DNA of 64,000 nucleotides from SHLQ01 sp964517125. GTDB taxonomy: Bacteria > Actinomycetota > Acidimicrobiia > Acidimicrobiales > SHLQ01. The DNA lies in assembly GCA_964517125.1 (NCBI GenBank), contig CAZFBD010000012.1, positions 16,287-80,286 of the forward strand. The letters run 5' to 3'. Made by a program: the position numbers and the translations under genes. This document shows, in pieces, positions 52,301 to 60,513 of this stretch (position 1 is its first letter; every line of letters begins with the position of its first letter). Below the pieces are notes generated by a model. It did no database searches. It was not told the DNA's origin and was given only the letters and a program-made list of their open reading frames with translations.

Positions 52301-53929
52301 AAGACCCGCAAGAGCACCCCTGGTGTCGGCCTCATCAGCCCGCCGCCTCACCACGACATCTACTCCATCGAGGATCTGGCCCAGCTCATCTACGACCTGA
52401 AGAACGCGAACCCGGTGTCACGGGTCCATGTGAAGCTCGTGAGCGAACTGGGCGTGGGCACCGTGGCCGCAGGTGTCTCCAAGGCACACGCCGATGTTGT
52501 GCTCATATCGGGTCACGACGGTGGCACAGGAGCGTCGCCGCTCACCTCGGTCAAGCACGCCGGGTCCCCATGGGAACTGGGCCTTGCCGAGACGCAGCAG
52601 ACGCTGCTCATGAACGGGCTACGGGACCGCATCGTGGTGCAGGTCGACGGCCAGCTCAAGACTGGCCGCGACGTGGTCATGGCGGCCCTGCTCGGTGCCG
52701 ACGAATACGGATTCGCCACGGCACCGCTGGTGGTCATGGGCTGCGTCATGATGCGGGTGTGCCACCTGAACACCTGTCCCGTCGGTGTGGCCACCCAGGA
52801 CCCCGAGCTGCGCAAGAAGTTCTCCGGTAGTCCCGACTTCGTGGTCAACTTCTTCGAGTTCATCGCCGAGGAGGTTCGCGAGATCCTGGCCGAGCTTGGA
52901 TTCCGCTCGCTCGACGAAGCGATCGGGCAGATCGAGTCGCTCGACATGAGCGCCGGGGTCGACCACTGGAAGGCCGACGGCCTCGATGTGTCGCCAATTC
53001 TCTACGTGCCGCCGCTCCTCGACGGCGAAGTCCGGCGGAACACGACGGGTCAGAACCATGGGCTCGAACTCGCCCTCGATGAGGAGCTGATCAAGCAGTC
53101 GCTTCCCGCGCTCGATGGTGGCACACCAGTCGTCATCCGCACACCGGTCCGAAACGTGAACCGAAGTGTCGGTACACGCCTCGGATACGAACTGACCCGC
53201 CGGCACGGCGAAGACGGCCTCGATGACGACACGATCACGATCGACCTCGAAGGATCTGCTGGAAACAGCCTGGGTGCATTCATGCCCCGTGGCATCACCA
53301 TCAACCTGACCGGCGATGCCAACGACTTCGTGGGCAAGGGACTCTCCGGCGGCCGGGTTGTTGTGCGGCCACCCGATGACCTTGCGTGTGTCGCTGAAGA
53401 CAACGTCATCGCCGGCAACGTCATCGGCTACGGCGCCACCTCAGGGCAGCTGTTCCTTCGTGGACGGGTGGGGGAGCGCTTCTGCGTCCGGAACTCGGGT
53501 GCCACTGCGGTGGTCGAGGGAATCGGTGACCATGGTTGCGAGTACATGACCGGCGGCGTGGCCGTGGTCCTGGGCGGAACCGGTCGCAACTTCGCTGCTG
53601 GCATGTCCGGTGGCGTGGCCTACATCCTCGACGAGGCCGAAGTGTTCACCGAGCTGGTGAACACCGAGATGGTCGACATCGACCCCCTCGACGCCGACGA
53701 CGAGACCCGGCTTCGCGAGATCATCGATCAACATGTTGTCGAGACTGGATCCGATGTCGGCATCCGGGTTCTCGCCGACTGGGATTCCGCAAAGGGCTCG
53801 TTCAAGAAGGTCATGCCACGCGACTTCAAGCGGGTCCTGGCAGCAGCAGAGGAAGCCCGCCGAGACGGGACCGACGAACTCGAGGCGATCATGGCCTCGG
53901 CAAAGCAGCGAGGAGCCCGTCATGGGTGA
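49313..53929 (+). CDS. gltB: Glutamate synthase large subunit GltB
   Basis: It makes two glutamates from glutamine and 2-oxoglutarate. The protein is 1538 residues, the normal size. The 20-residue propeptide ends EHDA before the glutaminase nucleophile Cys21 (CGLNFVCDM). The FMN/synthase domain and its iron-sulfur cluster cysteines (GCVMMRVCHLNTCPVG, near residue 1143) are present, followed by the glutamate-synthase beta-helix with GGRVVVRPP and GAT repeats. ATG 49313 has AGAGG eight bases upstream; an ATG at 49307 is possible. The gltD ATG lies inside its last codons, overlapping by eight bases. Confidence 0.96.
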   Translation: MHNDLPARQGLYDPANEHDACGLNFVCDMLGRASHKIVEHGLGALCALEHRGAAGADPTVGDGSGILTQIPDRFLRSVVDFDLPPAGSYATGVAFLPQSSVPAAEAKAEIQRIAVEQGLVVLGWRDVPVDPAGVGADAIFTMPTFAQPFFADAAGEATGIELDRLMYIARKRFEHEISVVAGPDELNEAMGGASSRHDGVYFPSLSARTIVYKGMLTTPQLGSFFVDLRDERFESALALVHSRFSTNTFPSWPLAHPYRFVAHNGEINTIKGNRNWMKARESALRSEAFGEELQKAFPICTPGASDTAGFDETLELLTLSGYSLPEAMLMMIPEPWENHQSMDEDRRAYYEYTATLMEPWDGPASVSFTDGSVVGAVLDRNGLRPSRYWVTDDHLVVMASEVGVVDIDQSTIVEKGRLEPGRIFLIDTEQGRIVRDTEIKADLAAKHDFAGLVDSSLVSLEDLPVVVDERQLEGTLQTRQLAFGYTLEELKVLLTPMVETSKEALGSMGTDTPIAALSSRSRLFYDYFQQLFAQVTNPPLDAIREELVTAVVSTLGPRANLLEPLADPVRQIRLAHPTLLPDELARLLPSEDAEFASVVLPMVYPVAESGAGVAAAIDQLRIAADAAVADGVKIIILSDRDVSPAHAPIPALLATAAVHHHLVANGTRTSVDLVVESGEAREVHHIACLIGFGARAVCPYVAFETIADMVATGAHGLDSAMSLDDAFSNYVKAVDKGMLKVMSKMGISTVASYTGAQIFETIGLGDEIMADYFGGGQSRLGGVSIDEIAEEVAIRHRRAFPRNANHRAHRSLEVGGEYQWRREGEYHLFNPDTVFKLQHATRDGRFDIFREYTEMVNDQARDRATLRGLFEFRADARPSIPLDEVESVADIVRRFSTGAMSYGSISAEAHETLAIAMNRIGAKSNTGEGGEDAERFETMENGDSKRSAIKQVASGRFGVTSNYLVNADDLQIKMAQGAKPGEGGQLPGHKVYPWIAKTRKSTPGVGLISPPPHHDIYSIEDLAQLIYDLKNANPVSRVHVKLVSELGVGTVAAGVSKAHADVVLISGHDGGTGASPLTSVKHAGSPWELGLAETQQTLLMNGLRDRIVVQVDGQLKTGRDVVMAALLGADEYGFATAPLVVMGCVMMRVCHLNTCPVGVATQDPELRKKFSGSPDFVVNFFEFIAEEVREILAELGFRSLDEAIGQIESLDMSAGVDHWKADGLDVSPILYVPPLLDGEVRRNTTGQNHGLELALDEELIKQSLPALDGGTPVVIRTPVRNVNRSVGTRLGYELTRRHGEDGLDDDTITIDLEGSAGNSLGAFMPRGITINLTGDANDFVGKGLSGGRVVVRPPDDLACVAEDNVIAGNVIGYGATSGQLFLRGRVGERFCVRNSGATAVVEGIGDHGCEYMTGGVAVVLGGTGRNFAAGMSGGVAYILDEAEVFTELVNTEMVDIDPLDADDETRLREIIDQHVVETGSDVGIRVLADWDSAKGSFKKVMPRDFKRVLAAAEEARRDGTDELEAIMASAKQRGARHG

Positions 53930-55403
53930 TCCCACAGGTTTCATGAAGCACGATCGGAACCTGCCCACGCGGCGACCGGTTCCTGTTCGAATCCTGGACT
54001 GGAACGAGGTCTACGAACCGTTCCCCGAAGATGAACTCAAGACCCAGGCATCACGATGCATGGATTGTGGGATTCCGTTCTGCAACAGCGGTTGTCCGCT
54101 CGGGAACCTGATTCCCGACTGGAATGACCTCGTGTACCGCGACAACTGGTCGGAGGCCATCGAGCGTCTCCACGCAACCAACAACTTTCCCGAGTTCACC
54201 GGCCGGCTGTGCCCGGCTCCCTGCGAAGGCTCGTGCGTTCTGGGGATTCATGAACCGCCGGTCACGATCAAGCAGGTCGAGGTCGAGATCATCGAGCGCG
54301 CATTCAGTGAAGGCTGGGTTGCTCCCGTCATGCCCCAGGTGCGCACCGGAAAGCGAGTCGCCGTGGTCGGGTCGGGGCCAGCGGGCATGGCAGCTGCGCA
54401 GCAACTCACGCGAGCCGGACACGACGTCACCGTGTACGAGCGTGCCGACCGCATCGGCGGCCTCATGCGCTACGGCATCCCCGAGTTCAAGATGGAAAAG
54501 AAGTTCCTCGATCGGCGCATGGCCCAGATGGAAGCCGAAGGCACCGTGTTCCGCACGAGCGTCGACATCGGCACCGACATCTCCGCCGACGAACTCAAGG
54601 CCGACAACGACATCGTCGTCCTTGCCGGTGGAGCCACCCAGTGGCGCGACCTCCCCATCCCCGGCCGCGAGGGCGGGAACATCCTGCAGGCCATGGAGTT
54701 CCTTCCCCCGGCCAACAAGGTCCAGGAAGGCGACCTCGAGGAACATCCGACCTCGGCCGAAGGGCTGGACGTCATCATCATCGGCGGTGGCGACACCGGT
54801 GCCGATTGCCTGGGAACCGTGCTTCGCCACGGCGCAAAGTCGGTCCACCAGTTCGAGATCATGCCCGAACCTCCGGGGGAGCGCGCTGCCTCCAACCCCT
54901 GGCCGGCCTGGCCAATGATTCTGCGCACGCCATCGGCTCACGAGGAAGCGATTGAGATCGAGGACGGCGATGTTCGTGAATACGGCATCAACACACTCGA
55001 GTTCCAGCATGACGCCGAGGGCAACGTGAGCGGCCTGCAGACGGTGCGGGTTTCTCAGGAGATGGTGGACGGACGGCCGTCGTTTGTTCCAGTCGAAGGT
55101 TCCGAGGAACACTTCCCCGCTCAGATGGTTCTGCTGGCCATGGGATTCACCGGCCCCGAGAAGTCACCGCTCCTGACCGACATGGGAGTCGACCTCACGA
55201 ACCGCGGCAACGTGGACCGCGGCGACGACTGGTCCACGAACGTAGACAACGTCTTCGTTTGCGGGGACATGGGACGGGGCCAATCGCTCATCGTGTGGGC
55301 GATCGCCGAAGGTCGTTCGTGCGCCGCAGCGGTTGATGCTGCGCTCATGGGTGAGACCAGCCTTCCCTCCCCGGTTGCGCCCACGGATCAGCCGCTGCGC
55401 TGA
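53922..55403 (+). CDS. gltD: Glutamate synthase small subunit GltD
   Basis: The FAD/NADPH-binding electron-entry subunit of glutamate synthase. The 493-residue protein has N-terminal iron-sulfur cysteines (SRCMDCGIPFCNSGCPLG and LCPAPCEGSC), the FAD motif VAVVGSGPAGMAAAQQLTRA, and the NADPH motif VIIIGGGDTGADCLG. FVCGDMGRGQSLIVWAIAEG closes the FAD site. It overlaps gltB by eight bases, ensuring equal translation. All cysteines expected for two 4Fe-4S clusters are visible. Confidence 0.95.
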   Translation: MGDPTGFMKHDRNLPTRRPVPVRILDWNEVYEPFPEDELKTQASRCMDCGIPFCNSGCPLGNLIPDWNDLVYRDNWSEAIERLHATNNFPEFTGRLCPAPCEGSCVLGIHEPPVTIKQVEVEIIERAFSEGWVAPVMPQVRTGKRVAVVGSGPAGMAAAQQLTRAGHDVTVYERADRIGGLMRYGIPEFKMEKKFLDRRMAQMEAEGTVFRTSVDIGTDISADELKADNDIVVLAGGATQWRDLPIPGREGGNILQAMEFLPPANKVQEGDLEEHPTSAEGLDVIIIGGGDTGADCLGTVLRHGAKSVHQFEIMPEPPGERAASNPWPAWPMILRTPSAHEEAIEIEDGDVREYGINTLEFQHDAEGNVSGLQTVRVSQEMVDGRPSFVPVEGSEEHFPAQMVLLAMGFTGPEKSPLLTDMGVDLTNRGNVDRGDDWSTNVDNVFVCGDMGRGQSLIVWAIAEGRSCAAAVDAALMGETSLPSPVAPTDQPLR

Positions 55404-55547
55404 GCCCCGGCGGATCGGGCGTTGAGCCTGCTCTCACAACGGTTCAACACACTCGCGATTCCGCTGGTCCAAGTGGGCCAAATCTCTCAATGTTGAGCAG
55501 ATGTTTCCGATAGTGGCTGGACGGCGCCCGTCACTGCCGAGGGAATC

Positions 55548-58487
55548 ATGTTCAACAATCTGTCAATCCGAAAGAAGCTGGCGCTCCTACTCGTGGGCCC
55601 AATTCTTGCTCTTCTCGCCATTGCTGGCTTGGGGATCGTCTCTGGTCTGTCCGACCTGTCTGACGCCACCGACGCCGATCGGCGCGTGGATCTTGCTCAG
55701 CTGAACGGTCGTCTGTTCGACGCAGTTCGCGATGAGGCCGTCCAAAACCAGAACTCGGTCGCCATCGGCAACCTGAACCTCGACGACGTGCGCTCCGCCA
55801 CGGACGCCGCCGGTGCGGCATGGCTCGCCAAGGCGAGCGCATTCGCAAGCCTCGACGTGAACGATCTCATCGACGACATCCAGAACATCGGCGCACACCG
55901 GGATCTCGTCAGCGCCCAGTACGCAACCGATGGCGCCGGCGCCGAAATTGTCTACGAGGCCGACATGGCGCTCCTGCAGAACATCGTCGCCTTCGATTCC
56001 CGCCTCAGCGGCCGCTCCGAGGCCGAGGTCGCAGCCGAACTCCTCAAGGCCAACGATCTCAATGCTGCAGCGCTTTCCGCAGCAGACGCCCAGCTCCTCG
56101 GACTCTGGGGTGCGCACGCCGGAATTGTCCCCTCGGACACACTCTCGGTGAGCATTTCCCAGGCAGATGATCGTCTCGACGCCTACGCCGGCCGCGCCGA
56201 AGCCGGTGAGCAGATCCGGGCAGTGAGCGAAGACTACGCAGCACTCTCCTCGACGTTTGACGGTGCAATCGCCGGTGACCTCACCACGGTTGATGTCGGA
56301 GCATGGGAAGCGGCGACTGCCGACCTCGGCACCGCACTTGGTGAAGCGCGCCGAAGTGTCCTCACGGTGGCCGCGAGCAACGCCTCGGATGGCAGCAGCA
56401 GCGCACAGGGCTCCACCAGGAACCTTGGCGCCATCGCACTCATTGGCCTCCTCCTCGGCCTCGCCGCACTGATCCTTGTTGGCAACGGCCTGCGCACACG
56501 CCTTCGCACCCTCAGCTCCGAAGCCGCCGCCCTCGCCAAACACGATCTTCCAGAACTCGCCGCGACCCTCAGCGGAGCGGAACCCTCGACGGCGGAGAGC
56601 CGTCCGGTCGTGGAGCTCGAAGGCAGCGACGAACTCGTCGAGGTCTCCGAAAGCCTGAACGACATCCGCCGTGCGACCGACTCGGTTTCCGATCAGCAGG
56701 CGGCATTGCTGCAGAGCGGCATTTCGGACATGTTCGTGAACCTGGCTCGTCGCAACCAGACGCTGGTCGACCGTCAGCTCGAGGTGATCGACCAGCTCGA
56801 GTCGAACGAACGCGATTCCGACCGACTGGCGCAGATGTATCGGGTCGACCACCTTGCGACCCGGATGCGTCGGAACGCCGAGAGCCTTCTCGTGCTCGCT
56901 GGCCACAACAGCCCGCGCCGCAGGGGTCCAGCCGTCGATCTTCGTGAAGTCGTTCGCGTCGCGATCGGTGAAGTCGAGGACTACCGCCGCATCGTACCTG
57001 TATCCCTCGATGAACTGCTCGTCGCCGGCCATGTGGCGCAGGACCTCGCGCACCTGCTCTCCGAACTCATGGAGAATGCGACGCAGAGCTCGGCTCCCGG
57101 CACGGTCGCCGATGTGATCGGGCTCCAGGATCCGGCCGGCGGCTACGTGCTGCAGATCATCGACCGCGGCACCGGTCTCAGCGCTGAACGCCTGTCGGAA
57201 CTGAACCACCTGCTCGCAAACCCGCCGAGCAACAACCTCTCGATGTCTCGCAGTCTTGGTCTCACCGTGGTGGGTCGCCTGGCGAAACGGCTGTCGATCG
57301 GCGTTGCCCTCACCGCTGGCGCCGAGAGTGGCACGGTGGCAGCAGTCACGATTCCGGCCGATGTCGTCACCGAATGGCGTTCGGGCGAACCGGCTTCCAC
57401 GTTCGTCAGTGCCCCGCTCGCCGAGGCACCGGCGTCGATGCCAGAGCCTGTCGCAGAAGCTCCGGCGCCGTTCGTGGCCCCCGACGAGATCTCGTTCGGT
57501 GAGCCGGCACCGGTCCCCGAGCCAGCAGCGCCATTCATTGCACCGACGCCGGCCCCGGTGGCTGAAACGACGATTCTGGAGCCCCCAGCACCGGTCTTCC
57601 AGGAGCCGGTCCCGGCACCTCCGACCCCGGAACCATCGCCATTCACCACGGTGGGAACCCTTCCATCCACACCGTCCGAGGTCTTCGCAGCGGCCGATGT
57701 GCCGCCGCTCCCCGAACCGGCATCGACGATCATCTCGTCGGAACCCGATGCCGTTGCGTTCGCGGCCCCTCCCGCTGCGCCAGCATTCGAAGCTCCGACC
57801 ATCGAAGCCGCAGCACTTGAGGCTCCGACGATCGAAGCCCCAGCGTTTGAAGCGCCAGCATTCGAAGCCCCAGAAGCGCCAGCATTCGAAGCCCCAGAAG
57901 CGCCAGCATTCGAAGCTCCGACCATCGAAGCCGCAGCACTTGAGGCTCCGACGATCGAAGCCCCAGCGTTTGAAGCGCCAGCATTCGAAGCCCCAGCATT
58001 CGAAGCCCCAGCATTCGAAGCCCCAGAAGCGCCAGCATTCGAAGCCTCGACGTTTGAGGCACTGGCGATCGACGTTCCAGCAATGGCGCCGCCTGCGACC
58101 CCGGCTCCGGTTCCACCGGTCGTGGAGGCACCAGCAGCCCTGGTCACACCTCTGGTCCCACAGGCCCCGGTTGCGGAGACACAGGCGCATTCGACCCCAC
58201 CGATTCCCGAACCGGGAGCGGTGTTCGACCTCGCCCCCGATACGGCGATGCCACCAGTTCCTGAGCCGACGCCGGCCCCGGCCGCTGCTCCAACTCCAGA
58301 ACCCGCAACCACGCCAACCGGCTTGGTGCGGCGACGTCGTGGGACCGCCGCTGAGGCGCCCCGGATTGACGACACTCGAACTGCGCCTTCCAAGCGCTCC
58401 CCCGATCAAGTCAAGAACATGCTTTCGCGATACAAGACGGGCCTCGAGCGGGGACGAACCGATGGCGGACAGGAGCCCGGACAATGA
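55548..58487 (+). CDS. Conservon sensor kinase-like protein (CvnA type) with EAP-rich tail
   Basis: A 979-residue membrane protein, first gene of a conservon. It has two membrane helices (about 9-30 and 296-316) around an extracytoplasmic helical sensor domain. A HAMP-like linker follows, then the CvnA helical region MFVNLARRNQTLVDRQL (near 394) and an ATPase domain with N-box HLLSELMENAT (near 504) and G-box IIDRGTGLSAERL. The usual phospho-histidine H-box is not obvious, as in other CvnA proteins. Residues about 620-960 are Pro/Ala-rich with AFEAP and TIEA repeats. GAGGGA precedes the ATG. It overlaps the next gene by four bases. Confidence 0.87.
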   Translation: MFNNLSIRKKLALLLVGPILALLAIAGLGIVSGLSDLSDATDADRRVDLAQLNGRLFDAVRDEAVQNQNSVAIGNLNLDDVRSATDAAGAAWLAKASAFASLDVNDLIDDIQNIGAHRDLVSAQYATDGAGAEIVYEADMALLQNIVAFDSRLSGRSEAEVAAELLKANDLNAAALSAADAQLLGLWGAHAGIVPSDTLSVSISQADDRLDAYAGRAEAGEQIRAVSEDYAALSSTFDGAIAGDLTTVDVGAWEAATADLGTALGEARRSVLTVAASNASDGSSSAQGSTRNLGAIALIGLLLGLAALILVGNGLRTRLRTLSSEAAALAKHDLPELAATLSGAEPSTAESRPVVELEGSDELVEVSESLNDIRRATDSVSDQQAALLQSGISDMFVNLARRNQTLVDRQLEVIDQLESNERDSDRLAQMYRVDHLATRMRRNAESLLVLAGHNSPRRRGPAVDLREVVRVAIGEVEDYRRIVPVSLDELLVAGHVAQDLAHLLSELMENATQSSAPGTVADVIGLQDPAGGYVLQIIDRGTGLSAERLSELNHLLANPPSNNLSMSRSLGLTVVGRLAKRLSIGVALTAGAESGTVAAVTIPADVVTEWRSGEPASTFVSAPLAEAPASMPEPVAEAPAPFVAPDEISFGEPAPVPEPAAPFIAPTPAPVAETTILEPPAPVFQEPVPAPPTPEPSPFTTVGTLPSTPSEVFAAADVPPLPEPASTIISSEPDAVAFAAPPAAPAFEAPTIEAAALEAPTIEAPAFEAPAFEAPEAPAFEAPEAPAFEAPTIEAAALEAPTIEAPAFEAPAFEAPAFEAPAFEAPEAPAFEASTFEALAIDVPAMAPPATPAPVPPVVEAPAALVTPLVPQAPVAETQAHSTPPIPEPGAVFDLAPDTAMPPVPEPTPAPAAAPTPEPATTPTGLVRRRRGTAAEAPRIDDTRTAPSKRSPDQVKNMLSRYKTGLERGRTDGGQEPGQ
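57781..58050 (+). repeat. Tandem repeats encoding EAPAFEAP / EAPTIEAAALEAP
   Basis: A block of roughly 90 bases beginning CAGCATTCGAAGCTCCGACC at 57781 recurs at 57904 with a period of 123 bases. It is flanked by short 15-bp units (GCATTCGAAGCCCCA) repeated several times. The repeats keep the kinase gene in frame. Confidence 0.88.
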
Positions 58488-58894
58488 ACAACACCGAAGA
58501 TGTCAACTGGCTGATCACAAACTTCGTTGAAACAACTCCGGGCGTCGTCGAAGCGATCGTCGTGTCCAGCGACGGACTGCTGATGGCACTGTCGAACGGA
58601 CTCGATCGAGCCGGCGCAGATCGTTTTGCTGCGGTCGCCTCCGGACTCATTGGACTCGCCTACGGTGCTGCCGGCCGCTTCGGCGGTGGCCGCGTGAACG
58701 AGGTCATTGTCGAGATGGACAACGCATTCCTCCTCGTCACCGGAATCGGCGACGGCTCTGCGCTTGGCGTTGTCGCCGATGCCACGTGCGACATTGGCCT
58801 CGTCGGCTATGAAATGGCCGTGCTCGTGGACAAGGCCGGCCGGGTGCTCACCCCAGAACTCCGCGCACAGCTTGTGAACTCCTTGCCACAATGA
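58484..58894 (+). CDS. Roadblock/LC7 domain protein (CvnB type)
   Basis: A 136-residue roadblock/longin-like protein, the second conservon component. The fold is visible in VVEAIVVSSDGLLMALSNGL, DRFAAVASGLIGLAYGAAGR and the end strand VGYEMAVLVDKAG. In known conservons, CvnB binds the small GTPase CvnD and may act on its nucleotide state. It overlaps cvnA by four bases and the next gene by four bases. Confidence 0.9.
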   Translation: MNNTEDVNWLITNFVETTPGVVEAIVVSSDGLLMALSNGLDRAGADRFAAVASGLIGLAYGAAGRFGGGRVNEVIVEMDNAFLLVTGIGDGSALGVVADATCDIGLVGYEMAVLVDKAGRVLTPELRAQLVNSLPQ

Positions 58895-59265
58895 TCGACC
58901 CGAACATCACCCCGCAACCGAGTGGAGCCCGCCGTGACCGGCTCCGAATACCGCCGTATGCGGTAACCGGTGGCCGAACGCGTGTCGATGTCGACATTCC
59001 GTTCGAGGCCCTGGTTCGGACCACACCGAGGGGTCGCGATCACTTGCAACTTGTGGCGTTCGAACGCCGCGACATTCTTCAGATGGCGGAAACCCCGATC
59101 GCTGTCGCAGAACTCTCCGCCCGCCTCCGGCTTCCCGTTGGCGCAATACGGGTTCTCGTCGGCGATCTGAGCGTGGAAGGACACGTGCAGACAAAGGCGA
59201 TGACAGCGGACACGGTGGATACGGCGATTCTTCAGAAGGTGCGCGATGGTCTCCGTCGACTCTGA
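58891..59265 (+). CDS. DUF742 protein (CvnC type)
   Basis: A 124-residue protein of the DUF742 family, third component of the conservon. It has RRDRLRIPPYAVTGGRTRVD, the segment also found as PYxxTxGRT in CvnC proteins, and a winged-helix-like half (DILQMAETPIAVAELSARLR LPVGAIRVLVGDL split across the turn). The family is thought to link the roadblock and GTPase parts; its exact action is unknown. It overlaps both neighbours. Confidence 0.88.
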   Translation: MIDPNITPQPSGARRDRLRIPPYAVTGGRTRVDVDIPFEALVRTTPRGRDHLQLVAFERRDILQMAETPIAVAELSARLRLPVGAIRVLVGDLSVEGHVQTKAMTADTVDTAILQKVRDGLRRL

Positions 59266-59845
59266 AACGATGAGCGCGAACGAAACCGGCACGAACTCGG
59301 TCCCGCTTCCCGTCAAGATCGTGGTTGCCGGCGGCTACGCCGTGGGCAAGACCACGTTCGTTGGCTCGATCTCCGACATCGATCCGTTGACCACCGAGGC
59401 TGCGCTCACGACGGTGAGCAGCGGTGTGGACAACGAGGGCGACGCCACGACGAAGACGTCGACGACGGTCGCCATGGACTTCGGCCGCGTGGGACTGGGC
59501 GAGGACCTGGTCCTGTACTTGTTTGGTACACCCGGTCAGGATCGATTCCGGTTCATGTGGGACGAACTGACCCGAGGCGCAATCGGCGCAGTGGTCCTGC
59601 TCGATACCCGACGGTTCGAAGACAGCTTTGGCGCCGTGGAGTACTTCGAACAGGCGCAGGTGCCGTTCGTGGTGGCCATCAACGCCTTCAACGGAGAGCT
59701 GCATCACTCGATCGAAGAAGTCCGTATGGGCCTCGACCTCGATCCCGACGTGCCCGTTGTGGCCACCGACGCCCGAAGTCGGGAACGGACCAGGACAACA
59801 CTGCTCGAACTGGTCGAACACGCTCTGGTACGCGCCGCAACCTAA
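59246..59845 (+). CDS. Ras-like GTPase (CvnD type)
   Basis: A 199-residue small GTPase, fourth conservon component. The P-loop is GGYAVGKT (about 29-36), switch II has LFGTPGQDRFRFMW, and the base-recognition site is a divergent VVAINAFNG rather than NKxD, as is normal in this family. It cycles on the membrane with the roadblock protein. ATG 59246 overlaps the DUF742 gene by 20 bases and has GAAGG upstream; ATG 59270 is an alternative. No cytochrome P450 follows, unlike some Streptomyces conservons. Confidence 0.9.
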   Translation: MVSVDSETMSANETGTNSVPLPVKIVVAGGYAVGKTTFVGSISDIDPLTTEAALTTVSSGVDNEGDATTKTSTTVAMDFGRVGLGEDLVLYLFGTPGQDRFRFMWDELTRGAIGAVVLLDTRRFEDSFGAVEYFEQAQVPFVVAINAFNGELHHSIEEVRMGLDLDPDVPVVATDARSRERTRTTLLELVEHALVRAAT

Positions 59846-59850
59846 AACAA

Positions 59851-59899
59851 GATCTGTGCAGCACCATGTGCCACAGCGGCACATGGACGTGCACAGATC
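59851..59899. terminator. Long hairpin between conservon and small membrane-protein gene
   Basis: GATCTGTGCA (59851-59860) pairs with TGCACAGATC (59890-59899), and CCATGTGCC (59864-59872) with GGCACATGG (59878-59886), around an ACAGC loop. On the minus strand TTGTTTTAGG follows, so it mainly stops the minus gene; it can serve both. Confidence 0.78.
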
Positions 59900-59901
59900 C
59901 G

Positions 59902-60186
59902 TCAGGCGGGTGGGTCTTCTTTCCAGCTCATGTCGCCGCGTTCGATCGAGGCGAGCTGTGGGCGGATCTTGAAGACGTACCAACCCGCGAGCGGTAGGCC
60001 GAGGGGTACCACGGCGATGCCGACGAGCAGCCCGGCCAACCACACGACCTGCGTCCGGCTCGAGAACGCCCATACCCACTGCGGAACCCGAGCTGCGTGC
60101 AGAAACGCAAGCGCAATGCTGACGATGGGAATTGCTGCCACGCAGATCCAGAACGCGGTGACCAGGATGAGCCGCAGATCGGTCAT
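59902..60186 (-). CDS. Small membrane protein, unknown function
   Basis: A 94-residue protein with two predicted helices (LILVTAFWICVAAIPIVSIA and VVWLAGLLVGIAVVPLGLPL) and a charged cytoplasmic end (SIERGDMSWKEDPPA). It looks like a phospholipase-D-nuclease-N or DUF-type two-helix protein, but I cannot assign a family. ATG 60186 is chosen because upstream residues are unlike a membrane protein start. A TACAGT hexamer lies at 60220-60225 on the minus strand, 33 bases upstream. Confidence 0.6.
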   Translation of the reverse strand: MTDLRLILVTAFWICVAAIPIVSIALAFLHAARVPQWVWAFSSRTQVVWLAGLLVGIAVVPLGLPLAGWYVFKIRPQLASIERGDMSWKEDPPA

Positions 60187-60262
60187 CGGGTGCGAGGGGG
60201 AGCGGGCACGATGGGACCGACTGTATCGGGCAGCGATCCTGTGAGCCTGCGTCAGCGGCCGA

Positions 60263-60268
60263 TAGGTT
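60263..60268 (+). promoter_or_regulatory. -10 element TAGGTT, leaderless promoter
   Basis: TAGGTT, then GAGGCC (six bases), then the ATG at 60275. Confidence 0.6.
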
Positions 60269-60274
60269 GAGGCC

Positions 60275-60511
60275 ATGAGCGAGTCCGAGACGACCGAAGG
60301 CGCAACCGCGGAGGCCATGGAGTTCGAGATCCCGGTCACCTGTCCCCGCTGCGGCGCTGACCGATCGAGCGACGTGTACTACGGGGTCTGCGAGTCGTGT
60401 CGCACAGAGTTGCGCACGACGTTCTCTGGCGAGGCTCGCAGCGACGTCGAAGAGGCCGCCTACGAACCCAAGATGAACGTCACCCCAAACGCCGTCGCCC
60501 TAAAGGAATAG
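60275..60511 (+). CDS. Small zinc-ribbon protein
   Basis: A 78-residue protein with an acidic start (SESETTEGATAEAMEFE) and a four-cysteine zinc ribbon, CPRC and CESC, 12 residues apart in the middle. The C-terminal half is polar (SDVEEAAYEPKMNVTPN). Such ribbons may bind nucleic acid or protein. It has a leaderless promoter and is followed at once by the repeat array. Confidence 0.68.
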   Translation: MSESETTEGATAEAMEFEIPVTCPRCGADRSSDVYYGVCESCRTELRTTFSGEARSDVEEAAYEPKMNVTPNAVALKE

Positions 60512-60513
60512 GC

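Noticed and set aside
57781..58050. Regular repeats that could look like a CRISPR array
   Set aside because: Repeats are coding, in frame, and intervening parts are themselves repeats, not unique spacers.
55587..58484. 965-residue minus-strand frame opposite the conservon kinase
   Set aside because: Low-complexity Arg/Gly/Cys shadow; the kinase frame has domains and operon overlap.
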